Below are positions 24,777 through 38,900 of a stretch of DNA of 64,000 nucleotides, piece by piece; the stretch's first letter is position 1, and each line of letters starts with the position of its first letter. The translations under genes were made by a program, and so were the position numbers. The DNA is from Temnothorax longispinosus (Eukaryota; Arthropoda; Insecta; Hymenoptera; Formicidae), in contig NC_092364.1 of the NCBI RefSeq assembly GCF_030848805.1, positions 4,154,001 to 4,218,000 of the forward strand, read 5' to 3'. Under the pieces are notes generated by a model. It did not search any database. It was given only the letters and a program-made list of their open reading frames with translations, and had not been told where the DNA came from.

Positions 24777-26922
24777 TCATTGCACGAAGTTTACGTTGTA
24801 AGTCTCGACTTGCATCGGTTGCAGGCCGATCTCCTGGAAACCATCCTTCAGACGCGCGCCCGGCTTCGTGCCGGTCAACGACGTCTTCGTGACGTTGACC
24901 TTGTCGAGCTTGTAGAACGCGGTACCCTGCGCGAGTCTCTCCGTGAGCGGGCAGTGCTTCAGCGCCACGTCGATGCCTACGGAGCAGCTGTAGCCCTGCC
25001 GGTGCAGCACCATGAGTGCGCTGTTCACCGGGAAATGTGGCAGCTTCTGATCGTGGTTGGTGCGCAGATTGAGCAGGTGAAGGTCGCACGGGAAGCTCTG
25101 ACTCAACAATCGGACTTCCGGCGCCATCGTGACCTCCTGCTCGCTGCCGTCGACCACGAAGATGTTCACCGGATAGTTGAGAGTGTTGCTCAGATGATTG
25201 GCGAACAGCGACGGTCTCGAGTATCTGTCCTTCTCGCCGCTGATGTCTTCAAGCAGTAGCCAGTGCTTGATGACGGTCCGCCTATTGTCCAGCAAACCCT
25301 CGCCCATGCCCCGCGAATCGTCGTAGAGAGTCCTGCGATCCAGCATCACCTCCAGCCAGCCGGGCTGGTAGCTGGCCGCGCCCTGGCAGTGGTTCACCAA
25401 CAGTGTCAGTCGGTGACTCGAGTCCTCGATGTAGGCCATGGTCGTGATGGGAAAGTAGTTGCCTTCGATACCGATGCGCTCGATTTTCGTGCGTTTGATC
25501 ATCTGGTGGCCGTTCAGATCGGTATAGAACTCGGGCGGATCGCCGTTCGAGATATCGGTCTGCAGGCGCATGAACATCTCCGTCTCGCGATTCTTCGGCG
25601 GCGTCTCGAAGTCCACGATGTTGCGCAGATAGATGGCCTCGCCGAGGCCGCCGTCGTGATGGTAGATCGCCACGTGATGCGTCAGTAACTTGCCGTACTC
25701 GACGGTGAGACGGGAACTCAGGCTACCGCTGACGATATAAATCTTCTGGTGCGGCGTGTACGCCTCCAGGACGTCCTTGTCGGTGTCCCGGAGATTTGGG
25801 TCGGGCATGAAGAGGTAGGCACCGCTGTGGAACTGCGCCGAGGGATACGCGGCGAACTGTACGGCGCACTGCATGATCTTGCCGGTGGATTTCTTCGTCA
25901 CGCGCTTCAGGAAACCCGTCTGTCCGTCAAACAGCAGCTTCATCCGTTGATTCTCGAGCTGCACGTCGCCCACCTGCATGGGTTTGATGGGAAAGACGTT
26001 GTCCTTGCCGCAACGGCTGCAATACACCGTCGAGATGGCCTCCGCCGGCACCTTGTCGACTTGCCGCAGGTGATACGTGGCAATCGACAGCGGTTTCAGC
26101 TCGGCCACGAAGAGCAACACGTACACGTCATGCGTGATGCTCGTGGCGTTCATCACCGGCGCGATTTGATAGGGTATGGGGTTTCTTTGGGGATCCAGGA
26201 CTTTGATTTTATACGACGTGACTTTGAGACTGATCACCTCCTGCCTGGGCTGGGCCAGTGGATTGAACAGAACGATCTTCCTGGTCTCATGGCCGTTCAC
26301 GCCGATCGGTATCTTCTTCGGCAACTTCTCGTAGCTGTCTCTGTCCGACTCGGCCAGCACGTAGACGGAATTGGATTTGCCGCTGATGGTGGCCGCGAGC
26401 GACTGGATGGCGAAGCTCTGCAGGCTCGTCGTGTCCGAGATCGACTCGAAGAGTTTCAGCGCGTAATCCTTCATGACGAAGGACTTTGAGGTACCGGTAA
26501 TCGCGTCGTGATGCTGGAACAGGCCCAGATTACGCCTCGCCTTCACCAACTTCTCGAAATACGTCTCGTAAAGTTTTATATCCTTGCCAGACTGCTTGGC
26601 GAGATTTAGCGTGATCGTGTAGAGGATCTCGGCGGATCTGAGATTTGCCTCGAGCTCGCGATCCAGGATCTTCATGTACGGCCTGGTGGTAAAGTAGCCG
26701 CTCCAATAGGCCGGTCTACCCTCGCTGAAGATATCCGAGTACACGAAAAAGTCGCCCGTCAACGACGGGAACTTGACCACGCGTTTTTGTATCTCGCCGA
26801 AGTAGTCCTTCGGCGTGCCGAACACCACCTCGGCATTGTACTCGTCCTTGCGGCTGTTTATGTAATCCATCAGGATCTTGTAGTTGGTGTACTGTTGATC
26901 CCACTCGATCGCGTGGTCGTAT
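24777..26922 (-). CDS. Mannosidase last exon: rest of catalytic domain and C-terminal domains
   Basis: Single 2146-bp exon giving residues 291-1004, entered at tttcag and ending at TGA (24779-24777). The first base completes Arg290. It carries SGDFF-like TGDFFVYSD, YWSGYFTTRP, ARRNLGLFQHHDAITGT and the C-terminal beta-domain motifs SGAYLFMPD, FYTDLNGHQMI and DRRTLYDDSRGMGEG, in the same order as mammalian MAN2A proteins. Large overlapping frames on the plus strand (24669-26489) are shadows. Confidence 0.93.
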
Positions 26923-29918
26923 CTGAAATACAGATACAATAGCGGGAAACGTGACGTTTCGTTAATAGAACCAATTTTATTTTTTTTTCTTGACACATGT
27001 ATGTTATAAAAAGCAATATATATCATGTTTAATAAAAAAAAACTAGTTTTCCAGTTAATATATGTATAAAATAGTAATATTGGTCTATCAAATTGTAATT
27101 AAATTATGTGTTAACAATATTTTACAAATTTAGAAGGTAAAGAAAAACGTTGTTGGATACACGTGTCTCTTTTCCGGAACAATAATGTTATTAAAAAAAT
27201 ACGAAATTGAGAGAAATTTAAGGGAACCGTGAAAAAGAATTCTAAACGTAAATAGGTGGAAACCGGGAACGGTCTGTTTTTCAAAACGAAGTTATGCGAA
27301 CCTAAAGTCATCGCCGAGCGGCATCAGCACGACGTTGTGAGTGAACAACGAGCCGGTTCTCGCGTACTGCTCCAGTAACAGCTCGGCCATCTGCTTGACG
27401 TTGTTCGGCGTGATCTCGACGGCGCGGACCGAGTACTCGGTGTACTCGCCGCGTATCTTACGGAAGTCGAAGTTGAGGCAGACATGCGGATGTGGGCCGC
27501 ACGAGTGCTTGATGTTGTAGATGTCGAAGGGCTGATTGTGGGTGAGCATGTCGGCGGCGCCGTCGCGATCCCACGGCTGTCGCCAGACAAAGTCGCCGTA
27601 CTGCTTCTTAGCGAACCATTGCTTCCACGCGTAATGTATCCTCTGGATGACCGTTCCGGACGCGCCCGAGGCCCTGAGGAAGTACGGTATGGTGCTGCCG
27701 TGGCCGAACGGGTCAACGGACCAGCCCGACTCGGGTATCACGTCGAGATTCGTTTTCAGCCACTGGTGACCTGAAGTTTGGGAAAGGAAGCTTTTCTTAC
27801 AGCTATAAATTACAGCTTCTACGCGAAGTGTATCTAGAGAGTACATCGATAAAGGAAATCGATAGTTTAATCGCCACTGGTTTAGTCGTAGCTATTAATT
27901 ATCAAGCATTTTGCTAAAAGTGTTCTACAAAAAAGAAAATACCAAATATTTCGGATTATATTTAAAAAAAATAGTAATTTCTTTTGTGTCTCCTTGTATT
28001 ATTATGATTTTATATTAAAATGCTTTAACTCTTTGGAATAATTGCAAGGGGGCGTCTAGACAGAATATCGGTTTCTCGTAATGCAAGGCTTATACTATGT
28101 GTTTTAGATAAAATAAGAAAAATGTTGAATTCATTCCTACTGTAGATTTCAAATTCGTTTTTAAACGACACACATATAAAAAGACATCATAAATCTTTAA
28201 ACACTAAATTAGATATTTTTTTCATTACTTTATTTTGAATCATTTGTATTTGTAGTTCGTCGTTTAAAGTGGAAATTTTAGTTCGCTAACGGAGTCCGAT
28301 ATTAATTCGCATACGGCTTTAGTTTATTTTCGTTTAATCTCCTAAAACTAATCTACAACTTAATTATGGATCGCGTATCGCAAAAGCCACGTCTGCCCGG
28401 CCTTTTTTATGGCATGCATTAATTTGCATCGGGGAGAGCCTTTTAAAGTTCATCCATGCCGCGTTCTGCGCGATGCGATCAAATATTCATAATGTGCGGA
28501 TTAATCCGCTGTTTCCGTGTCCTGAATATTCCAATTCTTCGAACTATGATGAACATGCGCCGAAAACGTAAATTTACTGACTTGTCCATGCACCAAAATA
28601 TTAAACGAACAACATAATAAAGTCAATCAATAAAATAATATATCGCTAAAATCACCAATTAAAAAGTCGAAACATTATCGAGATGACGTAAAATCCTCGG
28701 TCATGTTCAACAAAAATGTATCTTTATTATTAACAAGATTTGATTCCGCAAGCCTCATGTGTTATTTATGAAATTTAGAATTTATGTTACCTACGTTTAA
28801 CAAATATTTAATTAAATGGTACGACGACATAGATACATTCGATTAATTAATTAAAAACGGTATAAAATATAATAAAGCAGGTATCTCCAAAACGAAGAAG
28901 TCAGTAAACCGGAGCCGGTCGGATAAACAGAGTTAGGGTAAATGCGATTAAAGGAATACGCCATTAGCGGATGGGAAACATCGGGCTCGTCGAAAAAGTT
29001 AGCGACGCCGCGGTTGGGAAGAGGGTCGTCGATCATGCCCGGGCAGGGCCAGGCGACGCGGAAACTTGCGGGTTGGCGAACGAAGCCGCGAAATTAATCC
29101 CGTAGGAACGCGAGCGGAGAACGCGGATAGGCTCGCTGGGGGAAGGCTAATAGAATTAGCCCCGCGAAGTCAGCGGTAGTTAAGCGACAGATATATAGGA
29201 ATAGAAGAGTCCTCCTACTCTCTCCCCCCCCCCCCCGTCCAGTTGTGACAAGCCTGGGGTGTCGTGTACGTTATCAGCGTTAACTATCGTTCGACTGATG
29301 TTTTTAGCGTAATCTCGCGAATGATTGTTACGGGTGAGCAAGTACGATAAATGATATCTGCGAGGCACGCGACCGGTATACGGTCCGTAAATCAAACGGA
29401 TTATGTTACTTGAACAAAACTCTTTCTCTCTGATATATAAGTTATACCTTATATTGTTGTAATGTTATCATATCTTACGTCGAGGCGAGTTTGGCTTAGA
29501 GTAAAATTGATTAATTGATGATTTGACTCGAATGAAATTGGATTCGAATGAGATTTTCAAGAAGTTAGTAATTATTCAACGTCTGTATAATACGAAGATA
29601 GGAATCTGGGTATTTAGAAAAGTTTCCATTGTTCCATTTAATACTATTCGGGGAAGTATGCGGATATTAATGTTCACTTTGTGACGTGAACATCTCGTGA
29701 ATCTACCTAAAATCCAAATTCTCGGGGTCATTCGCAGCTCGCTCTGCAACCTGGAAATTGCATCAATTATTCGAGCTCGGCCGCAAATTGCGCGTTCGTC
29801 GTGCTATCCCGCCGATGGAGCTCGCATTATTGTGGAAGTAGCGAGAGAGAGCGAGAGAGAGAGGGGGGAGGAGAAACATAGAACTAGAGAAAGAGAGATA
29901 GAGAAAAAGATAGAGAAG

Positions 29919-29974
<56 letters not shown>

Positions 29975-32900
29975 GGATGAGAGGACGCGGATAGAAGCCA
30001 AGGTGGGAAAGAGGGACTAGAAGGGTGCCTAATGTGGGGAATAAACCATTAAACTGTACTCAGCCGGTGCTCGAGTGATTATAACTCGTTAGAGCTGCAC
30101 GACATGTGTGCATTAACGGAATTATCACGGGTTACAACGCGGGTTGCAACTCTCCCTCAAAGATATTGCGTCTCTCTTTCACGTATTGAATCCGCCGCAT
30201 TCCCGCGAGAATCCGAGTGGGATAATCGGGGGAGAATTACTTTCTAAGAGGACTGAAATCGATCTTGTCTATTTTAGAAAAAGCAGGTGTATTCCCCGGA
30301 ATATAGGTGCAGGGATCGCGAGTCTCAAATAAAAATAAGAAAACTATTTGATTAACGCAGTTGCTAAGCTTGTCAAATCATGACGGAAAAGTATAATCGC
30401 GTAAAGTAAATAATAATAATATGTATAGGATAAGAAATTTTAGAAAATAAACGTATATCATTCAGATCTTTTTTTCGTCTCTACGTTTCTCAAGTTTCTA
30501 GAAAGAAGGAAAGGAATGAGGAAGAAGAACTTACGAAAAAGCTACGGTCACGTTCTGGTGCTCCGAGATAGAACGTGCAAGTGGGAAAGTGCAGCATGTC
30601 GAGATGCCACGTGAGATACGGGGGTATATGCTGCACGGAGTAAATCAACGTGCTAATTTTTTGGCTCCAACTTGATTCCCGTGGAATTTCAAATGTCGAC
30701 CTTATCGCGAGACGCTCGAAGGAAGCAGTATTTTTTTTAATGAATTCTTTTGTCCGCGATGTCCGGACGAACGAACGAAATGGAAATTAAAAAGAATAAT
30801 TCGCATTTCTATTTCCCATTCATACAAAAAATATGTTATACAAAGCGTTCGATCTTTTTTTCGAAATTTTCAGGGTATTTTAATGCTTCTATTTCAAGTT
30901 TTCGCGTAGAATGGATTTTGAAATATCTATAGATGAGATTCCAATCTGGCGAGATTGTCGGGAAAGAACCGTGACGGCATTGGCGTGAATAATGCAAGGC
31001 CTTCACACTCGTGTCTGTCGTCGATTATTAATAGTCCGGATCGGACGTATCGCGATAAGCCGCCGTGAAATTTTCAAACACTCCATAAAACAAAGAAGGG
31101 GCGAGAGTCTATATCCATAACTGGCCGATAATGAGAGACATCGTGCGCCACTTGTTGCTCTCGTTCCGAGTTCTAATCACCGAAGCCGCTACGTCGGTCC
31201 GTATACGAGCCTTACATTTTTCCCAGCGGAGTTTGCCAGACCGAGCTCATTAATCGCTATTAATTAGCATCGACAGACCGCAATCCCAGCTGGAGCTTGT
31301 GATTATACAAGTTCCACTTTAAATCAGATTACCCATAATTTGGTATCGTTAAACGTTATCGCGTCATTTCAGCTGCCGTTTACCCTCACTCCACTTTCAA
31401 CAATTTTCCGACGTTATCATGTAATAATTTAACGCCAGGCTTTAAAAAGCTATGTGCAATACTTCTAATTTTAGATTGCTCTCTATAAGAAAGATACGAG
31501 GATAAGTATGTATTTCTTTGCGCGTTTCAACACTATACAAAATTATTGATCAGCATCAAGATTTTGTAGACAGACTGTGTGATAGACTTTTAAATAATTT
31601 ACATTTAAAACACATGCCGCGGGCTTGCCGCAAAGCGAGAAAACTAACAGATTTTTTCCTGTCGAGTGGTATTCACGGGATTATCCCTGTGTGCATGTGT
31701 CCCGCTAATTGCAACTAATTTCCAGCGTCGGTATCGGCGGACGAAAACGACAGGGAGAGAGATTCTGCGACAGCCCGGTAATGGACCTCGTCTCGATACG
31801 CTTCCGGTTATTATCGTTCCTCCAGGGTGTTACAGGTGAGTCGCGAGGGAATTGCTCCGCGTTTATCTCCGCGATTCACAGCCGACATCGCAGCACGGCC
31901 ATCTGGACCATCCGCGTTGTTTTCCCCTGTTATCGAATACGCGGGGTCTCGATTGTGGGAAAACATTTCTCGCTTTGCTGCAAACGTCTGCAGTCTCACG
32001 ATTGGTTTTTAGTTCCGCAGTTTCGACCCGCGTAAAAAGAATAACGTGAACGGGAAGAATACAGACATAATAAAAAGTATAAATAGAGATGTAATACTTT
32101 GAAAAGAAAAATAAGTAGAGAGAATGACGTTAAACACGACTGTTAAAAAATAAATATATAATAAACTGAAAAAAATAACCATAATAAGTAACGTTTATCG
32201 TTTTACTGCAGTTCTGCATTTTTTAATTTAGCTCTCTCGAAGTTATCAATGTTGTCATTTTTTGTTGAGAACGTTTTCCACTATATGCATTACATGTACA
32301 TTTAGGCTAAATAAATATACTTATTTAAATTAGAATACAACGGGGGTAAGTGACAGCGACGGGGCGATGCTCGGATCCGAAATGAGACAGACAGGCGGAT
32401 AATTAATTTGTCGTGTTTATGATTCATGGGGAACGGATTTCCATCGCAAACACCCCGCCATTATGATACGATCGCTTCCATTGTCCTTACGTCGAATCAG
32501 GCCGGCCGGGGGCCGTATATCAGTCGGCCATTCTGATCGAACAGGTGCGATCGGAATGAGATGCGTTCGGCCTCTCGTAAATTATGCCGATCCGCTCGCC
32601 ATGCGTGACGTCCGCGATTTGTTGCGGCATGCAGTTGCGGTCGAATGCATAATTCCACGCGCGGAGGAGATCCATCCATAATGCCGCGCGCGGTTCACTC
32701 GGGTCACTCTGATAAAAACGAATATAAAATCAGCGCCGCCGATCGATACGTACAATTTAATGCCAATTTTCATCTGTGCGATAATAATAACGCGTTTATA
32801 ATTAGACATACTCGAAATGTGCATTGGTGGAATCATATTTTTATAGGATCTTATATGAAACACGTACGTTTACTTCGTTATATTCAACGGTGATCGAAAT

Positions 32901-35900
32901 GTAAATTCACCCTGCAATGTATTATTAACGTAGCTTTTCGAAAGAAATTTTTCTTCAAACAGTTATATTTAAATATACACCTCGAGATTATTTGTTTTAA
33001 ATTTCATGAAGTAACTTGTATCAAAATTCCGAGTTCTCCAGCTTATTCCGAAACCTTCTCTATATGCTCGAAGTTCTCTCTCTCTCTCTCTCTCTCAAAT
33101 TTCCGGAGGCACCGGCATGTTTCGAACAGAGTTCGGAGCAATCGAACGCGTCGTCCAAACTCTCGCGGGATTGTCTCGTCTCTCTTCCTTTTCCAGGCTC
33201 CGGCCCCGATCCTCTCGCTCCTGGGTGCAACAGCAACCGGTCGCTTCTCTCCCGGGGATCTCTCGATTCCGAAATAAGATCTCGCCGGCCTTCTCAATGG
33301 CAATTCTCGAGCGAAATACTTATGGCTCGGAAAGTTCTTCGTCGCTGCAAACCTTGTGTATACGTATGTGTGTGTATATATGTTGTATATGTGTTGCACG
33401 CGACTTTTATACGACGGCAAAGCTTGTCGGTGCCGATCTCGCTCGATAGCTCGATCGGATTTAATCAAGCGGAAGGAAAAGTGCAATTCGGGATGCACCG
33501 GGCAGGAACGGAGGAAGGAAGTCGTGCTCTCCCCCGTCGTATACATGTTTCGAGCTCAGATGTACCATGTTTTTTTTACGTAAATACATTATTAAGGTCT
33601 TTTCTTTTTATATTTTAATTTCTTATTTTACATTATTTTTCCATCTTCATTCCATCTAACAATAATTCGTGTATCGGAGATATGTATTAGAATGTACGTA
33701 TCGTAATTCCTAATCATCTGTTTGCGCATCAAATATCAAATGTTAGCTAGTTCTATCTTGAATTTTTCCTTAGATGAATTCTAAGCGATTAGCGTTGGAT
33801 CGTGGACTAAAGTTAGAGCCGTAAATGCAGCCATAAATGCAGCAAGACACTTTACGCGCAACATCCGCTCGTTTTGCGCTTCCGAGCGTCGTTCTGCATT
33901 CCCGTCTCGGCGGATCAACTGCAATTGCGATCGACACTCGAAGATCTAATTACGGCCGACCCCTTTTCTTGGCGGCTTGTTTCATCTCCCCGTCGTCCGT
34001 CCGAAGGGTGGCGAGAGCAAAGAAGGCGTTGGAAAAAAAGTTGAACAAGCGGAAGGAAGAGGAAGAGGGGACGGGAACGCGGGAGGTACCATTGTCTTCC
34101 GACTACCGCAGGATCTCGTTAGCCTACTTTTCGCCCTCTCTATCCCTTTCTCTCTCTTTCTCTCTTTCCCTCCTGTGATCCTCCAGGCGTACGACGCTTT
34201 CCTTTCCGCGTGTAACGCACGTCTCTCCGCTTTTTTTCCGCTTAGATAATCACCCTCCCTCAAACGCCGCCTATTGTCGTCGCTCCTCTTTTTTTTTAAC
34301 CCGCGCCCACGTCATTTTGTTCTTGGAGCTTTTCTCCCCCTTTTAAACCTTACGCTTCCCGCGTTACTCCGATATTTTCGCAAATCTGCCCGCGTTGTTA
34401 TCCTCAGGCTTATGCATCTAAAAAAAGCTTTAATCCGATATATAATGCGTCTGCATTATGCTTCGCGTAATAATTTTCACATTCGTATAGGTATGCATAG
34501 TTTCCCAGGTTGTTTTTTATATAACTTTTACGTAAAACTTTTCCCTCACGTTACATGCTGCGTCCGTTCTTTATTGTATTTGATGTCAATACAAACTCGA
34601 AGCCATAACAGTGCGTTCACTTGGACAATTCTTTTTGCATATTGCGCAACAAAAACATAAATTTAAAAATATTGATATTTCGACGTTCTTTTTATACCAT
34701 AGAAAGATCAACTCTGAAAAGAAGTAACTATACTTTCTTTTACGTTATTTTTCTGATTTCTTATGTACATTTGAGTCTCGTTTACTTTAAGGATACGGCC
34801 AGTTTTGGAAAATTCCTTAACTAAATTAAATTTTACAATCACGCATGCATTTTGAGCTCGTTAAATCGCTACGTCGAATTAATTAATATATTCATTGAAG
34901 TAGACATCGTTTGGAAACGTGACTCGGTCCCATCTTTGCGAAATAGGCATGCCACGTTTATCGCTATCGTATAATACTCTTCGTCTCGAGTAGCGAAATA
35001 AGGCTCTATCTTTTTAACGATGGAAATTCCGAGCTCGTTCCGCGAGCGGTTACGAGGCGAGGCGAGGCGAGGCGCGCCCGACGAGCGCGACCGGCGACGA
35101 AAACGCCTGTAACTAGCTGCTCTCTCGGTCAAAGTGCTCTCAGTCTAGTCGAGAGCCATAACCGTAACTATTCTGTAGCCCCGTGGAACAATAGCTGTTC
35201 CACAATAATAACAACGACGCGGCCGCAATAACTTCCACATTCACGCGCAGCCGTGCCGAGGTGGGCGGGCGAAAAGCTTCCAATTTTTGAGTATTCTCTT
35301 CCGCAGAGAGATATCCGGAGCCGCAGGATGTCCCGACGAATATATTCGAAGTCGCAATGTCGCGAGGGAAGTGAAAACGTCTTCTTGCCGGTAAAAATTA
35401 TTTTTAAACAAACTTAGCAAAAAATTATGCGTGCAAAATTGCTCTTCCACTAAATACTAGTTTTCTTCGAACAGGCGCGTTAATTTATTAACGGAAAAAC
35501 ATGCAAACCGCGTTCATACCACTGCGCAACGTGACGTGTCACATGCATCGTGGGATCACGGGGACTCGCACCGGTGGCTTTCCGGAAATTGGCGGATTTC
35601 GGAATTCGAGAAAACAGAACAGTCGCGGTATATCGCGCGTGCTGTCGCGTACTATTTCGATGCAAATATAACATCGATGCGCGGCAGATCCCGATGGGCG
35701 GTCCACGACGAAGCCCGGCCATTAAACGAATGTTCTCCGCTATATCGAGAAGAGGGTTGTTTCGTCGGCGATAAAAATCAATTCGCCGCCGGTGACGATC
35801 GTATTCGGAAAGACTACCGGCGAATTCAGTCGGACGACGACGGCACCTCTTTCCGTTACAACTTCCTCGGGGGTGCCTCCGTATTAAGATCTATATTACG

Positions 35901-38900
35901 GCACCCTATATGCCCGACGTACACGTTATACCTGGGACACGAAGCGAAACAGAATGCGGAAACAGAATGCGAGCCCGGGGGGAAATATGGAGCCTTCGGG
36001 ATACGACGTAGCCCGTAAACGCTTTTATCCCGCGCGATATTTGCGACGGGATCTTCCAGGAGCCTGTCTAAAAGCGGGAGGAACGCCGACGATGATCGGC
36101 GCGCGAGAGAGCCGTGCACAGTCTAAAGAGACGACCGGCCAGGGCTTCGTTCCGCTTCGATGTTATCGCCGCTCGCAGGATTATACTCGGTCGTCGTTTA
36201 TTAAAAGATCGTTCCTTTGTTCGCGCGCCGCGCCGTGAAACTCGTGCGAGGAAACGGGAGCCCCGGTCTAAGACGGTAGGCTGTCTCTTCGAAGCATATC
36301 GCCTGAATGCCTGCTCGCGCAGAGAGCCAGAGATTAATTTTCTAGACCAGAAGAAGGCGAGAAATGGGATTTAATGTGACACCGGCCCAAGCGACAACCG
36401 AACGTTCAAGGATGTTGCTTCATGAAATGAAACAATTAATTTGGATACTTGAGAATCTCATCGATGAACATGTGTATACAGCCTTTTATAATCATTTATA
36501 TTATTTTATAATACAAATAATTAAAAAATAAATATAAAATATTAATATTAATATATTTATAATAATAATAACATAATAATTTATAATTGTACCTATAATT
36601 GTACAAAGGCTATCTCAAGGATGGTAACTACAGTCTTGTATAATGTACATATAATTTTATAAGAAATATTGTATTATGCATTATATTTTGATGTATAACA
36701 AAGAAATATTTTGCAAATACCATGCACGTAAAAATATTACTTCTAGTTATATAAAATTTTAATTCTTGAGTTTTTCAAAGAATATTTTATATTTTAAACC
36801 AAATTTTTTTTCTAAAGCACATCCGATGTTGTTACACGTTTGTACATCAGATAAATTTTTAATTTCTTCAATATCCGGAACAGATTTCCGATGAGATTAA
36901 AAGTCTACGATCCGAAGCTTGCAATCGTAATATTGAAATAAGATAAAGATATCTAAAAATGACGTTACATGTCATCGAACAATCTTTCAAGTTCAAAGAA
37001 GTGCTGGCGCGACTATTGATCCGTGATTTACAAACTACAGTTATGTTAATACATTAATCGTAATCGCGCGCATGGCACGGACGTTGTTTGCATTTTCGTC
37101 GATTAATGCATGGCGATTTATGCGCGGTTTATGCACACTCGCGGCAAATTGACGATAGCACGCCGGACTTTCGTGTTTACAGCGGGACGGGGGACGCCGC
37201 GCCGTCTACGTAATCGCGAATATCGGCGCCGAATGTTTGCGTCGATGCGACTGTTCGTCGGTGTAATGCGTCCCTCCGAAAATACACGCGTGTACGATAA
37301 TATCGAGTCCAATGCACCGGCAGTTTAGTGCGACAGTCGTTAACGGTGGCCGCGCCGAACTTGGGCGATTTAACGTTCTAGGCGCGAACGCGCGTCGCGC
37401 CATACATATTCAGTGGCCCGATAATTAGGAGTTAATATACCTGAGCGGCATTATTTCAATTTAATGCCGGCGCCACGGCAAAATCGCAAATGTCCGCGCG
37501 CGCCCGCGAAATCACCATTGTGCGACCGACGCGCATTCCCCCGCATCGCGACATTGGACGTTACATAATTCGTGCTTTGGTCTTAATTCCGTTTATAAAC
37601 GCTACTACGATAAAGAATCTTCGGGCAATCGATGCGGTTTGCCAAATATTTGATCATGGGTTATAAATCTGAGATTTCGAAATAACTGGTATGCAATAAA
37701 ACCAAAATAGGAGAAATACATATATGTACATACATGATCAACATTTCGAAATGAACATTTTAGTAATCTTTGATAATCTCGAACCTCTTTTGTTATATTA
37801 TATTTATTTCATTCTGCTGCAATATTTGCGGGATACATATTTTGCGAATACGAACGAATAAATGGGAGGGCAATATCTCAAAGATATGTAACGCGTCCGA
37901 ATTCTTCAAAGGCTGGAGCAACAAAAAGCACGCGTATTCGTTACCGAAAAATTTCGCGTTGGCGAAACTCTACGAGTTTAATATGGAGATAAAAGGAAAT
38001 GTTCGCGTTTCTCGTTACGCGAGGAGGAGGCGCTATTAACAGCGGACCGCACAAAGCCCGGATATATTAGCGGAAAAGAGGCACCGCCGTCGTGCGTTGC
38101 GTGCGCACTCGCGCACACAATGGAGATTCGGTTTTTGCGCCGCGACGGCGATGAATACACCGGCTGTGCAAAAACAAGCTGTTAGATCCGCACCATCCGC
38201 ACGACGACAATTATTTCGCGCGGACGCGCGAACACAAGAGCGAGCGAAATGTATTATTCGGGCGAGCGCGGTCGGCCGGGCGCGCTGCCGCGCGGCTCGA
38301 GGACTCTCGTCTGTCCTCCCTCACTTGTGCACGCGTTTCGCGCGCGTGGAAACCGCGCGACGCGACAGGTCATAACATGCTGTACGTTTTGTTGTTACAC
38401 CCCCTTCATCCGCTATTAATGATCGTACATACGTGGCTCGCGGAAATTTCGCGCCGCACGCCGTGTGAGCCGTGTCCTACGTCGGCGTTATTACGTATAT
38501 AGGTACATATGCGCGCGTGGCGCGGCGAATTTGGATCGTTCGGAAGCAAGAGATATGCGGCGACAATATTTGTTTCCTGAAACGTCGGGCTTTTGATGCT
38601 GAGGGAGTGACAATTAAACGCGGTTGCCGAGGTGGACCACGCCGCTCCACAAAATTGCACGAAATGTTCCAACGTTTGTCGTAAATTTATATTTACCACT
38701 ATTACCGTACATATAAAATTATTTCGAAATTATAACGAACGGAGAATGTTCCTTTTCAAAAGCGGGAAATGAAGATTCGGTACGAAGAGATAATTGAAGT
38801 CGAAAATGAGCTTTGATAAAATTGGATGTCTAATTTTCACCCTCGTCGTATTTACGTCTCAATTATTAAATACATTCCGATAATATAGACTAGATTGTCT

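Noticed and set aside
24669..26489. Long plus-strand open frames (196, 141 and 246 codons)
   Set aside because: They are antisense shadows of the last mannosidase exon, whose protein is clearly conserved.
30536..30634. Possible 99-bp extra mannosidase exon (open frame between tgcag and gtaagt)
   Set aside because: The flanking exons join perfectly at a phase-1 Gly without it, and in the required phase it contains a TGA stop. No similarity to the family.
33016..33618. 200-codon plus-strand open frame in the mannosidase intron
   Set aside because: It runs through a TC microsatellite, has no domain, and an equally open antisense frame (33043-33546) overlaps it.
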